A stretch of DNA of 64,000 bases from Acidovorax sp. (GTDB lineage Bacteria; Pseudomonadota; Gammaproteobacteria; Burkholderiales; Burkholderiaceae_C): positions 62,001 to 126,000 of the forward strand of contig NZ_JAPUDY010000108.1 in NCBI RefSeq assembly GCF_027492855.1, given 5' to 3'. The notes under the pieces were generated by a model. It searched no databases. It was given only the letters and a program-made list of their open reading frames with translations, and was not told where the DNA came from. Positions 36,050-44,416 of the stretch are shown piece by piece (the first letter of the stretch is position 1; every line of letters begins with the position of its first letter). Both the position numbers and the translations under genes were made by a program.

Positions 36050-37357
36050 ATGGCCGTGCGCCAACCTGCCCCAGGCGACCTGGAGCCCATCGAAACCGCC
36101 AGCCGCGACGAAATCCAGGCCCTGCAACTGCAGCGCCTGCGCTCTACGCTGCAGCATGCCTACGACAAGGTGCCGCACTACCGGAGCGCGTTCGACGCCA
36201 AGGGCGTGCATCCCGATGACTTGAAGCAGCTTTCCGACCTCTCGAAGTTCCCCTTCACCGTCAAGAAAGACCTGCGCGACAACTACCCGTTTGGCATGTT
36301 CGCCGTGCCACGCGAGCAGGTGCTGCGCATTCATGCTTCTTCGGGCACCACGGGCAAGCCCACGGTGGTGGGATATACGCGCAAGGACATCGACGTCTGG
36401 GCCGATTTGGTGGCGCGCTCCATCCGCGCCGCAGGCGGGCGTGCGGGCGACCTGATCCATGTGGCCTACGGCTACGGGCTGTTCACGGGCGGGCTGGGCG
36501 CGCACTATGGCGCCGAGCGCGCGGGCTGCACAGTGATCCCCATGTCGGGCGGGCAGACGGAAAAGCAGGTCCAGCTGATCCGCGACTTCCAGCCGAACAT
36601 CATCATGGTCACGCCCTCGTACATGCAGGTCATCAACGAGGAGTTTGTGCGCCAGGGCATGGACCCGCGTGACAGCTCGCTCAAGGTGGGCATCTTCGGC
36701 GCCGAGCCCTGGACAGAGGCCATGCGCCGCGAGATCGAGACCAAGTCGGGCATCGACGCGGTGGACATTTATGGCTTGTCCGAAGTGATGGGCCCCGGCG
36801 TGGCCAGCGAGTGCATCGAGAGCAAGGATGGCCCCGTGATCTGGGAAGACCATTTCTATCCCGAGATCATCGACCCCGACACCGGCGAGGTGCTGCCCGA
36901 CGGCGAGGAGGGTGAACTGGTGTTCACATCGCTGAGCAAAGAGGCGCTGCCCATGATCCGCTACCGCACGCGCGACCTCACGCGTCTTTTGCCACCCACC
37001 TCGCGCTCGTTCCGGCGCATGGGCAAGATCGTGGGTCGCTCGGACGACATGCTCATCATCCGTGGCGTGAACGTGTTCCCCACGCAGATCGAAGAGATCG
37101 TGCTGCAGCACGAAAAGCTGTCGGGGCAATACCAGATCCTCGTGGCGCGCGACGGCAACCTGGACAAGGTGACCGTGCGCTGCGAACTGCAGCCGGGCGT
37201 CTCGACCGCAGAGCGCTCCGACTTGACCGGCTGGGTGCGGCACCGCATCAAGACCTTGGTGGGCATCAGCTGTGATGTCGAGGTGCTGAACCCCGACTCC
37301 ATCGAACGCACGCTGGTGGGCAAGGCCCGCCGCGTGATCGACCAGCGCTCCCGCTGA
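36050..37357 (+). CDS. paaK: Phenylacetate-CoA ligase
   Basis: Predicted 435 residues. AMP-forming ligase: [17 protein letters not shown] is the P-loop-like motif, [17 protein letters not shown] the second, and RTRDLTRLL the hinge region; Lys in GKARRV near the C-terminus is the likely catalytic lysine. It makes phenylacetyl-CoA, the first step and the inducer. GAGAG precedes the ATG at 36050. Confidence 0.96.
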   Translation: MAVRQPAPGDLEPIETASRDEIQALQLQRLRSTLQHAYDKVPHYRSAFDAKGVHPDDLKQLSDLSKFPFTVKKDLRDNYPFGMFAVPREQVLRIHASSGTTGKPTVVGYTRKDIDVWADLVARSIRAAGGRAGDLIHVAYGYGLFTGGLGAHYGAERAGCTVIPMSGGQTEKQVQLIRDFQPNIIMVTPSYMQVINEEFVRQGMDPRDSSLKVGIFGAEPWTEAMRREIETKSGIDAVDIYGLSEVMGPGVASECIESKDGPVIWEDHFYPEIIDPDTGEVLPDGEEGELVFTSLSKEALPMIRYRTRDLTRLLPPTSRSFRRMGKIVGRSDDMLIIRGVNVFPTQIEEIVLQHEKLSGQYQILVARDGNLDKVTVRCELQPGVSTAERSDLTGWVRHRIKTLVGISCDVEVLNPDSIERTLVGKARRVIDQRSR

Positions 37358-37392
37358 GCGCTCACCCCCTTCCCGCACGAAAGGACACCACC

Positions 37393-38403
37393 ATGTACAC
37401 ACAGGCCATGGACACCATGGGCAAGGACAGCGGCGACGCGGCCAAGCCCCTGCGCAGCGCCGAGGAAATGCAGCGCCAGGAGCAATTCGACGCGCGCATC
37501 GACGCGGGCGAATTCATCGAGGCCAAGGACTGGATGCCCGAGCACTACCGCAAGACCCTGTTGCGCCAGATCAGCCAGCATGCGCATTCGGAGATCGTGG
37601 GCATGTTGCCCGAGGGCAACTGGGTCACGCGCGCGCCCACGCTCAAGCGCAAGGCCATCCTGCTGGCCAAGGTGCAGGACGAAGGCGGCCACGGCCTGTA
37701 TCTGTACGCAGCGGCCGAGACCCTGGGCAGCTCGCGCGACCAGATGCTGGATGCGCTGCACACGGGCAAGGCCAAGTACAGCTCCATCTTCAACTACCCC
37801 ACGCTGAACTGGGCCGACATGGGCACCATCGGCTGGTTGGTCGATGGCGCGGCCATCATGAACCAGGTGCCGATCTGCCGCTGCTCGTACGCGCCCTACG
37901 CGCGGGCCATGGTGCGTATCTGCCGTGAGGAGAGCTTTCACCAGCGCCAGGGCTACGACGCACTGCTCACCATGATGCAAAAGGGCACCGACGCCCAGCG
38001 CGCCATGGTGCAGGACGCGGTCAACCGCTGGTGGTGGCCGTCCATCATGATGTTCGGCCCACCGGACGACCAGTCGCCCAACTCGGCGCAGTCCATGCGC
38101 TGGGGCATCAAGCGCGTCTCCAACGACACGCTGCGCCAGAAGTTCATCGACGCTACGGTCGAGCAGGCGCGGGTGCTGGGCGTCACGCTGCCCGACCCGG
38201 ACCTGAAGTGGAACGAAGAGCGCCAAGCGTATGACTTTGGCACCATCGACTGGAGCGAGTTCTGGCGCGTGATCGGCGGCGATGGCCCCTGCAACGAAGA
38301 GCGCCTGGGCGCACGCGTCAAAGCCTGGGAGGACGGCGCCTGGGTGCGCGAAGCCGCCCTGGCCCATGCCGCCAAACACACCCCCGCACAGGCGGCTGCC
38401 TGA
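37393..38403 (+). CDS. paaA: 1,2-phenylacetyl-CoA epoxidase, catalytic subunit A
   Basis: Predicted 336 residues from the ATG at 37393. Di-iron oxygenase of the bacterial multicomponent type; iron ligands are expected in [26 protein letters not shown] and [15 protein letters not shown] (ExxH patterns), all seen. With PaaC it forms the oxygenase core that epoxidises the aromatic ring of phenylacetyl-CoA. Operon position 4. Confidence 0.97.
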   Translation: MYTQAMDTMGKDSGDAAKPLRSAEEMQRQEQFDARIDAGEFIEAKDWMPEHYRKTLLRQISQHAHSEIVGMLPEGNWVTRAPTLKRKAILLAKVQDEGGHGLYLYAAAETLGSSRDQMLDALHTGKAKYSSIFNYPTLNWADMGTIGWLVDGAAIMNQVPICRCSYAPYARAMVRICREESFHQRQGYDALLTMMQKGTDAQRAMVQDAVNRWWWPSIMMFGPPDDQSPNSAQSMRWGIKRVSNDTLRQKFIDATVEQARVLGVTLPDPDLKWNEERQAYDFGTIDWSEFWRVIGGDGPCNEERLGARVKAWEDGAWVREAALAHAAKHTPAQAAA

Positions 38404-38425
38404 GCCTTCCAGAACGGACCATCCC

Positions 38426-38755
38426 ATGACGAATCCTTCCTCCCCATCCACCCACGCCACCGATCCAGCCACGGCCACCGAATGGCCGCTGTGGGAGGTT
38501 TTCGTGCGCAGCAAGGCGGGCCTTGACCACAAGCACTGCGGCAGCCTGCACGCCGCCGATGCGCGCATGGCCATCCAGCTTGCGCGCGATGTGTACACCC
38601 GCCGCCAGGAGGGCACCAGCGTCTGGGTCGTGCGCTCCGAGCAGATCGTGGCCAGCGACCCCGCCGACAAGTCCATGTATTTCGATCCCGCGCAGGACAA
38701 GGTCTATCGCCACCCCACTTTCTACGTGTTGCCCGACGCCGTGAACCACATGTGA
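38426..38755 (+). CDS. paaB: 1,2-phenylacetyl-CoA epoxidase subunit B
   Basis: Predicted 109 residues from the ATG at 38426. Core PLWEVFVRSKAGLDHKHCGS and AIQLARDVYTRRQEG are the PaaB hallmark. It is a small bridging subunit of the epoxidase complex. The first ~20 residues (Ser/Thr/Pro-rich) are not conserved in the family, so the start may be slightly later. Confidence 0.95.
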   Translation: MTNPSSPSTHATDPATATEWPLWEVFVRSKAGLDHKHCGSLHAADARMAIQLARDVYTRRQEGTSVWVVRSEQIVASDPADKSMYFDPAQDKVYRHPTFYVLPDAVNHM

Positions 38756-38762
38756 GAACGCC

Positions 38763-39539
38763 ATGCAAACGTCAAGCATCCACATCAGCACCGACCCCGC
38801 GGTGCGCTACCTGCTGCGCCTGGGCGATACCTGCCTGATCCTGGGCCAGCGCCTGGCCGAATGGTGCGGCCACGCCCCCATCCTGGAGGAAGACATCGCG
38901 CTGACCAACATGGCGCTGGACCTGGTGGGCCAGGCGCGCGCGCTGCTCACCCGCGCGGGCGAGATCGGCGGCAGCGGGTACGACGAAGACCAACTGGCGT
39001 TTCTGCGCGACGAGCGCGACTACCTCAACCCCACGCTGGTGGAGCTGCCGCGCGGCGACTTCGCATTCACCATGGTGCGCAACGCCATGGTGGCCACGCT
39101 GCTCAAGCTGCTGTGGGAGCGGTTGGCAGACTCCAGCGATGCCGAGCTGGCAGCCATTGCAGGCAAGGCCCTCAAGGAAGCGCGCTACCACCAGCAACAC
39201 GCCGCCGACTGGGTGGTGCGCCTGGGTGATGGCACGGCCGAGTCGCGCCGCCGCACCGAGGCAGCCTTGGCCACCCTGTGGCGCTACACGCCCGAGCTGT
39301 TTGCATCCGACGCGGTGGAAGACGCCGCGCATGCCACGGGCCTGGGCCCGCGCTGGACCGACCTGCAGGCGGAATGGACCAGCGAGATGGCGCAAATCCT
39401 CGCGGCCGCCAGCCTGGCCACGCCCAAGGCCTCGGCCTTTCTCAGCACTGGCAAACAGGGCGTGCACAGCGAGCACATGGGATACATCCTGGCCGAGATG
39501 CAGCACCTGCAGCGCAGCTACCCCGGAGGCGCGTGGTGA
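38763..39539 (+). CDS. paaC: 1,2-phenylacetyl-CoA epoxidase, structural subunit C
   Basis: Predicted 258 residues. Helical ferritin-like chain (RLGDTCLILGQRLAEWCGHA, EEDIALTNMALDLVGQARAL, EARYHQQHAADWVVRLGDGT) that pairs with PaaA. Seven bases after paaB. Confidence 0.95.
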   Translation: MQTSSIHISTDPAVRYLLRLGDTCLILGQRLAEWCGHAPILEEDIALTNMALDLVGQARALLTRAGEIGGSGYDEDQLAFLRDERDYLNPTLVELPRGDFAFTMVRNAMVATLLKLLWERLADSSDAELAAIAGKALKEARYHQQHAADWVVRLGDGTAESRRRTEAALATLWRYTPELFASDAVEDAAHATGLGPRWTDLQAEWTSEMAQILAAASLATPKASAFLSTGKQGVHSEHMGYILAEMQHLQRSYPGGAW

Positions 39540-39541
39540 CC

Positions 39542-40120
39542 ATGGCGATCGCCGAGCCCGCTGTTCACCCATCAGCCACGTTGCTCGTGCAGCGCGAGCA
39601 GAACGGGCCGCAGGATGACGCACGCATCGCGCGTGCGTGGGCGGTGCTGGACGGCGTGCTCGACCCCGAGGTGCCTGCGGTCTCGGTGCGCGACCTCGGC
39701 ATCGTGCGCGACGTGCAGCTGGCGGGCGAAACGCTGGAGGTGGTGCTCACCCCCACCTATTCTGGCTGCCCGGCCACCGAGGTCATCGAGAGCGACGTGC
39801 TAGCCGCCATCGAGGAGGCAGGCCTCGGGCCTGCCCGTGTCACGCTGCAGCGGGCCCCGGCCTGGACCACCGAATGGATCACCGACCAGGGGCGCGCGCG
39901 CCTGCTGGCCTATGGCATCGCGCCACCCGGCCCGCTGCCTCCGGGCGCCGAGGTGCCGCTGCGCTTCATGCCCCGCGCGGCGCTGGCGCAGGCCCTGGCT
40001 TGCCCGCGCTGCGGCGGCCACGAGACAGAGCGCCTGTCCGCCTTTGGCTCCACGGCCTGCAAGGCGCTGTACCGCTGCATCGCCTGCCGCGAACCCTTTG
40101 AGCACTTCAAGCCCTTGTGA
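39542..40120 (+). CDS. paaD: Phenylacetate degradation protein PaaD (iron-sulfur assembly type)
   Basis: Predicted 192 residues from the ATG at 39542, two bases after paaC; a GTG at 39536 overlapping paaC is possible. The N-terminal DUF59/MIP18 domain holds LDPEVPAVSVRDLGIVRDV and TPTYSGCPATEVIE with its reactive Cys; the C-terminus is a zinc ribbon (CPRCGG ... CIACREPF). It probably matures the Fe-S or di-iron centres of the epoxidase. Confidence 0.94.
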   Translation: MAIAEPAVHPSATLLVQREQNGPQDDARIARAWAVLDGVLDPEVPAVSVRDLGIVRDVQLAGETLEVVLTPTYSGCPATEVIESDVLAAIEEAGLGPARVTLQRAPAWTTEWITDQGRARLLAYGIAPPGPLPPGAEVPLRFMPRAALAQALACPRCGGHETERLSAFGSTACKALYRCIACREPFEHFKPL

Positions 40121-40154
40121 AGAACCTCTTTACCCCACCGTACAAGACACCGAC

Positions 40155-41240
40155 ATGAGCGTCATCTTCCACCCCCTGCGCGTGCGCGCCATCGAGCCCG
40201 ACACGTCCGAAGCCGTCATCGTCTCTTTCGACGTGCCGCCCGATCTGCGTGAGGTGTTCGGCTTCACCCAGGGCCAGTACCTCACGCTGCGCACCGACAT
40301 CGGCGGCCAGGACCTGCGCCGCTCCTATTCCATCTGCGCGGGTGTCGATGATGCCGAGCTGCGGGTTGGGGTGCGCAAGGTCAACGGCGGCGTGTTCTCC
40401 AACTGGATCAATGCACAACTGCAGGTGGGCGACACCCTGCAGGTCATGGCGCCGCAAGGCCGCTTCTTCGTGCCGCTGCAGCCCAGCGCGCAGCGCCACT
40501 ATTTAGGCATCGCGGGTGGCAGCGGCATCACCCCCATCTTGTCCATCATGAAAACGGTGCTGGCGCGCGAGCCTGGCAGCCGCTTCACGCTGATCTACGG
40601 CAACCGCACGCTGCAGTCCACCATGTTCAAGGAGGAGATCGAAGACCTCAAGAACCGCTACCTTACCCGCCTGGTGCTGCACCACGTGTTCTCGGCCGAG
40701 CAGACCGATGCGGCGCTGAACATGGGTGTTGTCAACCGCGAAAAGCTGGCCGAGTTCCTCAAGGCCTTGATTCCTGCGCAGCGGATCGACGAGGCTTTTA
40801 TCTGCGGCCCCTTCCAGATGAACGACGAGGCCGAGGCCGCCTTGCTGGCCGCTGGCGTGCCTGAAGAACGCATTCACGTCGAGCGGTTTGGCGTGGCCCT
40901 GCCTGCCGGAGGGCAGGTGGGCGCCATCGTGCACGAGGCCCAACCGGGCGACGCGCAGACAGCGCGCATCGCCATCGTGCGCGACGGCTTGCGGCGCGAG
41001 TTTTCGTTCAGCAAGGACCAGGCGAGCATTTTGGATGCCGCCTCGGCTGCGGGGCTTGAAGTGCCGTTCTCGTGCACCTCGGGTGTGTGTGGCACTTGCC
41101 GCGCCAAATGTATGGAAGGCGAGGTGCGCATGGAGCGCAACTTCGCGCTCGACAAGGCCGAGGTGGCCGCAGGTTTTGTGCTGACCTGCCAGTGCCGGCC
41201 CCTGACCGACAGCGTGGTGCTGTCGTTCGACGAGCGGTGA
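40155..41240 (+). CDS. paaE: 1,2-phenylacetyl-CoA epoxidase reductase subunit E
   Basis: Predicted 361 residues from the ATG at 40155. Order: FAD domain (RRSYSICAGVDD), NADPH domain (GIAGGSGITPILSIMKTVL, FICGPFQMND), plant-type [2Fe-2S] ferredoxin at the end (CTSGVCGTCRAKC with a fourth Cys in LTCQCRP). It passes electrons from NADPH to PaaAC. Confidence 0.96.
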   Translation: MSVIFHPLRVRAIEPDTSEAVIVSFDVPPDLREVFGFTQGQYLTLRTDIGGQDLRRSYSICAGVDDAELRVGVRKVNGGVFSNWINAQLQVGDTLQVMAPQGRFFVPLQPSAQRHYLGIAGGSGITPILSIMKTVLAREPGSRFTLIYGNRTLQSTMFKEEIEDLKNRYLTRLVLHHVFSAEQTDAALNMGVVNREKLAEFLKALIPAQRIDEAFICGPFQMNDEAEAALLAAGVPEERIHVERFGVALPAGGQVGAIVHEAQPGDAQTARIAIVRDGLRREFSFSKDQASILDAASAAGLEVPFSCTSGVCGTCRAKCMEGEVRMERNFALDKAEVAAGFVLTCQCRPLTDSVVLSFDER

Positions 41241-41371
41241 TGATGAGGCCCGCCGTTGTGTTGCGCAACGCTCAGTCGTTGCGAAAGCGATGCGCTGTTC
41301 TGTGTGGGCAGCGCCGCCATGCGGCAAGATGGCGGCCCTTCCACACCACCCGATGCAAAGGACAATTTCCC

Positions 41372-42010
41372 ATGGCCCGAGGACGATCTCCCGGATACGA
41401 CGACCAGCGCGAAATGATCCTCCGCCATGCCGCCGAACTGTTTGCGCGCCGCGGCTACCCGGCCACGTCGATGAACGAGGTGGCCGAAGCCTGTGGCCTG
41501 TCCAAGCCCACGCTTTATCACTACTTTCGCGACAAATACAACCTGCTTGTGCACATTGCCGACGGCCATGTCTCGCGCTTGCAGGCGCTGGTGGAAGAGG
41601 TGGAAGGCCAGCACCTCGAACCCGAGGCACGCCTGCGCGACCTGATCCAGCGTTTCGTCAAGGAATACGCCCAGGCCCAGCATGCCCACCGCGTGCTGAC
41701 CGAGGACGTGCGTTTTCTGGAGCCCGAGGACAGCGAACGCATTTTGGGCAAGGAGCGCGCCGTGGTGGCCGTCTTTGCCAAGGCGCTGTCCCAGATGCGG
41801 CCCGACACCGATGCGGCGGGCCTGACCAAGGCGCTGACCATGCTGCTGTTCGGCATGATCAACTGGATGTTCACCTGGCTCAAGCCCGATGGCGAGCTCG
41901 ACTACGAGACCATGGCCCCCATTGTTGCGGACCTGTTCTTTGGCGGAATTCCGGCCGTGCGGATGCCTCCTGCCCGGCCTCAAAAGGCGCCTCGGCCTTC
42001 GCCGCCATGA
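41372..42010 (+). CDS. paaR: TetR family repressor of the phenylacetate genes
   Basis: Predicted 212 residues from the ATG at 41372. The N-terminal helix-turn-helix is AELFARRGYPATSMNEVAEA then LSKPTLYHYFRDKYNL. The C-terminal domain is helical with a Pro/Arg-rich tail. Placed last in the paa operon, it should repress it until phenylacetyl-CoA accumulates, through the palindrome at 34654-34667. The identity as PaaR rests on context and the operator match. Confidence 0.88.
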   Translation: MARGRSPGYDDQREMILRHAAELFARRGYPATSMNEVAEACGLSKPTLYHYFRDKYNLLVHIADGHVSRLQALVEEVEGQHLEPEARLRDLIQRFVKEYAQAQHAHRVLTEDVRFLEPEDSERILGKERAVVAVFAKALSQMRPDTDAAGLTKALTMLLFGMINWMFTWLKPDGELDYETMAPIVADLFFGGIPAVRMPPARPQKAPRPSPP

Positions 42011-42118
42011 TGAACTCGCTGCACCGTGCACCCTTCACCGGCCGCGAAGAGCCGGATTCTGGCCAGAGCACCCCTCTGCGCTGACCTTTTTTCCACAACG
42101 ATCCACAGGAGACAAAGC

Positions 42119-43276
42119 ATGAAAAAATTCCGTTTCGCACAACTCGCGCTGGTGGCTGCCACCGCCGCCGTGGCCTGCTCCGCAGCTCTGGCCGACATCA
42201 CCGTCGGCGTCACGGTGTCGGCCACCGGGCCCGCCGCATCCCTGGGCATTCCAGAAAAGAACACCATTGCCCTGATGCCGCGCACCATTGCGGGCCAGAA
42301 GGTCAACTACATCGTGCTCGACGATGCGTCGGACACGACCACCGCCGTGGGCAACACCCGCAAGCTGATCAGCGAGAGCAAGGTGGACATCATCCTGGGC
42401 TCCAGCACCACGCCCAACTCGCTGGCCATGATCGACGTGGTGTCCGAGGCGCAGACGCCCATGATTTCCATGGCAGCCTCGGCGCGCATCGTCGAGCCCA
42501 TGGACGCCAAGAAGAAGTGGGTCTTCAAGACGCCGCAGAACGACATCATGATGTCGCTCGCCATCGTGGATCACATGGCCAATGCTGGCGTGAAGACCGT
42601 GGCCTTCATCGGTTTTGCCGACGCCTATGGCGAAGGCTGGTATCAGGAATTCGGCAAGGCCGCCGCCATCAAGAAGATCCAGATCGTGGCCAACGAGCGT
42701 TATGCGCGCACCGACACCTCGGTCACGGGCCAGACCCTGAAGATGATCTCGGCCAAGCCCGACGCGGTGCTGATCGCAGGCTCCGGCACACCTGCCGCCC
42801 TGCCGCAGAAGGCGCTCAAGGAGCGCGGTTTCGCTGGCAAGGTGTACCAGACGCACGGCGTGGCCAATGCCGACTTCCTGCGCGTGGGTGGCAAGGATGT
42901 GGAAGGCACCTTTCTGCCGTCCGGCCCGGTGCTCGTAGCCTCGCAACTGCCTGCCTCGCACCCCGTGAAGAAGTCTGCCGCCGCCTACGTGGCTGCCTAT
43001 GAAGCGGCCCATGGCAAGGACAGCGTCTCCACCTTTGGCGCCCATGGCTGGGATGCGGGCGTTCTGATGACCGCTGCCGTGCCCGTGGCGCTCAAGAAGG
43101 CCCAGCCCGGCACCGCGGAGTTCCGCGCCGCGCTGCGCGATGCGCTGGAGCAGATCAAGGAAGTGCCCGGTGCGCACGGCATCTTCAACATGTCGCCGAA
43201 CGATCACCTGGGCCTGGACCAGCGCGCCCGCGTGATGGTCAAGATCGAGAACGGCACCTGGAAATACCAGCCCTGA
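42119..43276 (+). CDS. ABC transporter periplasmic binding protein, branched-chain/aromatic acid type
   Basis: Predicted 385 residues from the ATG at 42119 (CAGGAGA upstream). Signal peptide ends at SAALAD. Type I binding fold: ITVGVTVSATGPAASLGIPE, VDIILGSSTTPNSLAMIDV, FIGFADAYGEGWYQEFGK. First gene of a transporter operon directly after paaR; an aromatic acid such as phenylacetate is the likely ligand by context. A 16-bp perfect stem lies between it and the permease genes. Confidence 0.9.
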   Translation: MKKFRFAQLALVAATAAVACSAALADITVGVTVSATGPAASLGIPEKNTIALMPRTIAGQKVNYIVLDDASDTTTAVGNTRKLISESKVDIILGSSTTPNSLAMIDVVSEAQTPMISMAASARIVEPMDAKKKWVFKTPQNDIMMSLAIVDHMANAGVKTVAFIGFADAYGEGWYQEFGKAAAIKKIQIVANERYARTDTSVTGQTLKMISAKPDAVLIAGSGTPAALPQKALKERGFAGKVYQTHGVANADFLRVGGKDVEGTFLPSGPVLVASQLPASHPVKKSAAAYVAAYEAAHGKDSVSTFGAHGWDAGVLMTAAVPVALKKAQPGTAEFRAALRDALEQIKEVPGAHGIFNMSPNDHLGLDQRARVMVKIENGTWKYQP

Positions 43277-43305
43277 CCGAGCAGAGCGAGGTCTGATGGC
43301 GCAGA

Positions 43306-43346
43306 TGCGCAGGCAGCGGGCTGACGAAGCGCCCGCTGCCTGCGCA
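43306..43346 (+). other. Perfect 16-bp stem-loop between binding protein and permease genes
   Basis: TGCGCAGGCAGCGGGC pairs with GCCCGCTGCCTGCGCA around a 9-base loop. No T run follows. Stems of this kind often protect the upstream binding-protein mRNA and lower downstream expression, which suits the stoichiometry of an ABC importer. Confidence 0.8.
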
Positions 43347-43387
43347 GCCCTGCGGCAGTCCTGCCTTCAATAGACAGAAAGCCGAAT

Positions 43388-44416
43388 ATGGATTTGCAGA
43401 TCGCCCTGCTGCTGGGGCAGGACGGCATAGTCAACGGCGCCATCTACGGACTGATGGCGCTGGCGCTGGTGCTGGTGTTTTCCGTGACCCGGGTGATCTT
43501 CATCCCCCAGGGCGAGTTTGTGGCGTTCGGAGCGCTGACCATGGCCATGATGCAGGGCGGGCGCATTCCCGCCACGCTGTGGCTGCTGGTGGGGATGGCC
43601 GCTGCGGTGCTGGTGATCGAGGCCGTGCGCTTTCAGCGCGGCAGCCCCGTGAACTGGCCTGCCACCATCGTGTGGTGCCTGGTGCTGCCTTTGGTGGCCG
43701 TGGCGCTGATCCTCGGGCTGCGCCCGACCTCGCTGGGCATGCAGGCGCTGACCACGCTGGTGCTCATCACGCCCATGGGGCCGCTGCTGTACCGCCTGGC
43801 CTTCAGGCCGCTGGCCGATGCCACTGTGTTGATGCTGCTCATCGTTTCGGTGGCGCTGCATGGCGTGCTCGTGGGGCTGGGCCTGTTGTTCTTCGGTGCC
43901 GAGGGTTCGCGCACGCCACCGTTCTCGGAGGCGCGGTTCGACCTCGGGGGCATCCCGGTGTCGGGCCAGTCGCTGGTGGTGCTGGGCGTCACGCTGGCGC
44001 TGGTGATGCTGCTGTTCCTGTTCTTCGGCCGCTCCATGGTGGGCAAGGCACTGCGTGCCACGGCCATCAACCGCGTGGGGGCACGCCTCATGGGTATCCC
44101 CACCGAACTCTCGGGCGACGTGAGCTTTGCGCTGGCTGCGCTGATCGGCGCCATCTCGGGCCTCTTGATCGCGCCGCTCACCACTGTGTACTACGACACG
44201 GGTTTTCTGATCGGCCTCAAGGGCTTCGTCGCGGCCATCGTGGGCGGGCTGGCCAGCTACCCCATGGCGCTGGCCGGGGCACTGCTGGTGGGGCAACTGG
44301 AGGCTTTTGCTTCGTTCTGGGCCAGCGCCTACAAGGAGGTTCTCGTGTTCACCCTGATCGTACCCGTGTTGTGGTGGCGATCGCTCAACAGCCGCCACGT
44401 GGAGGATGAGGAATGA
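43388..44416 (+). CDS. livH: Branched-chain-type ABC permease, LivH family
   Basis: Predicted 342 residues. Eight or more hydrophobic segments; NGAIYGLMALALVLVFSVTR and the EAA-like region GRSMVGKALRATAINRVGAR are typical of LivH. It is longer than usual because of an insertion around residues 60-110. Its stop overlaps the next start (ATGA). Confidence 0.92.
   Translation: MDLQIALLLGQDGIVNGAIYGLMALALVLVFSVTRVIFIPQGEFVAFGALTMAMMQGGRIPATLWLLVGMAAAVLVIEAVRFQRGSPVNWPATIVWCLVLPLVAVALILGLRPTSLGMQALTTLVLITPMGPLLYRLAFRPLADATVLMLLIVSVALHGVLVGLGLLFFGAEGSRTPPFSEARFDLGGIPVSGQSLVVLGVTLALVMLLFLFFGRSMVGKALRATAINRVGARLMGIPTELSGDVSFALAALIGAISGLLIAPLTTVYYDTGFLIGLKGFVAAIVGGLASYPMALAGALLVGQLEAFASFWASAYKEVLVFTLIVPVLWWRSLNSRHVEDEE

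Noticed and set aside
34712-37402. 896-residue open frame antisense to paaG, paaI and paaK
   Set aside because: The plus-strand genes have complete family signatures; the antisense protein is low-complexity and unrelated to anything known.
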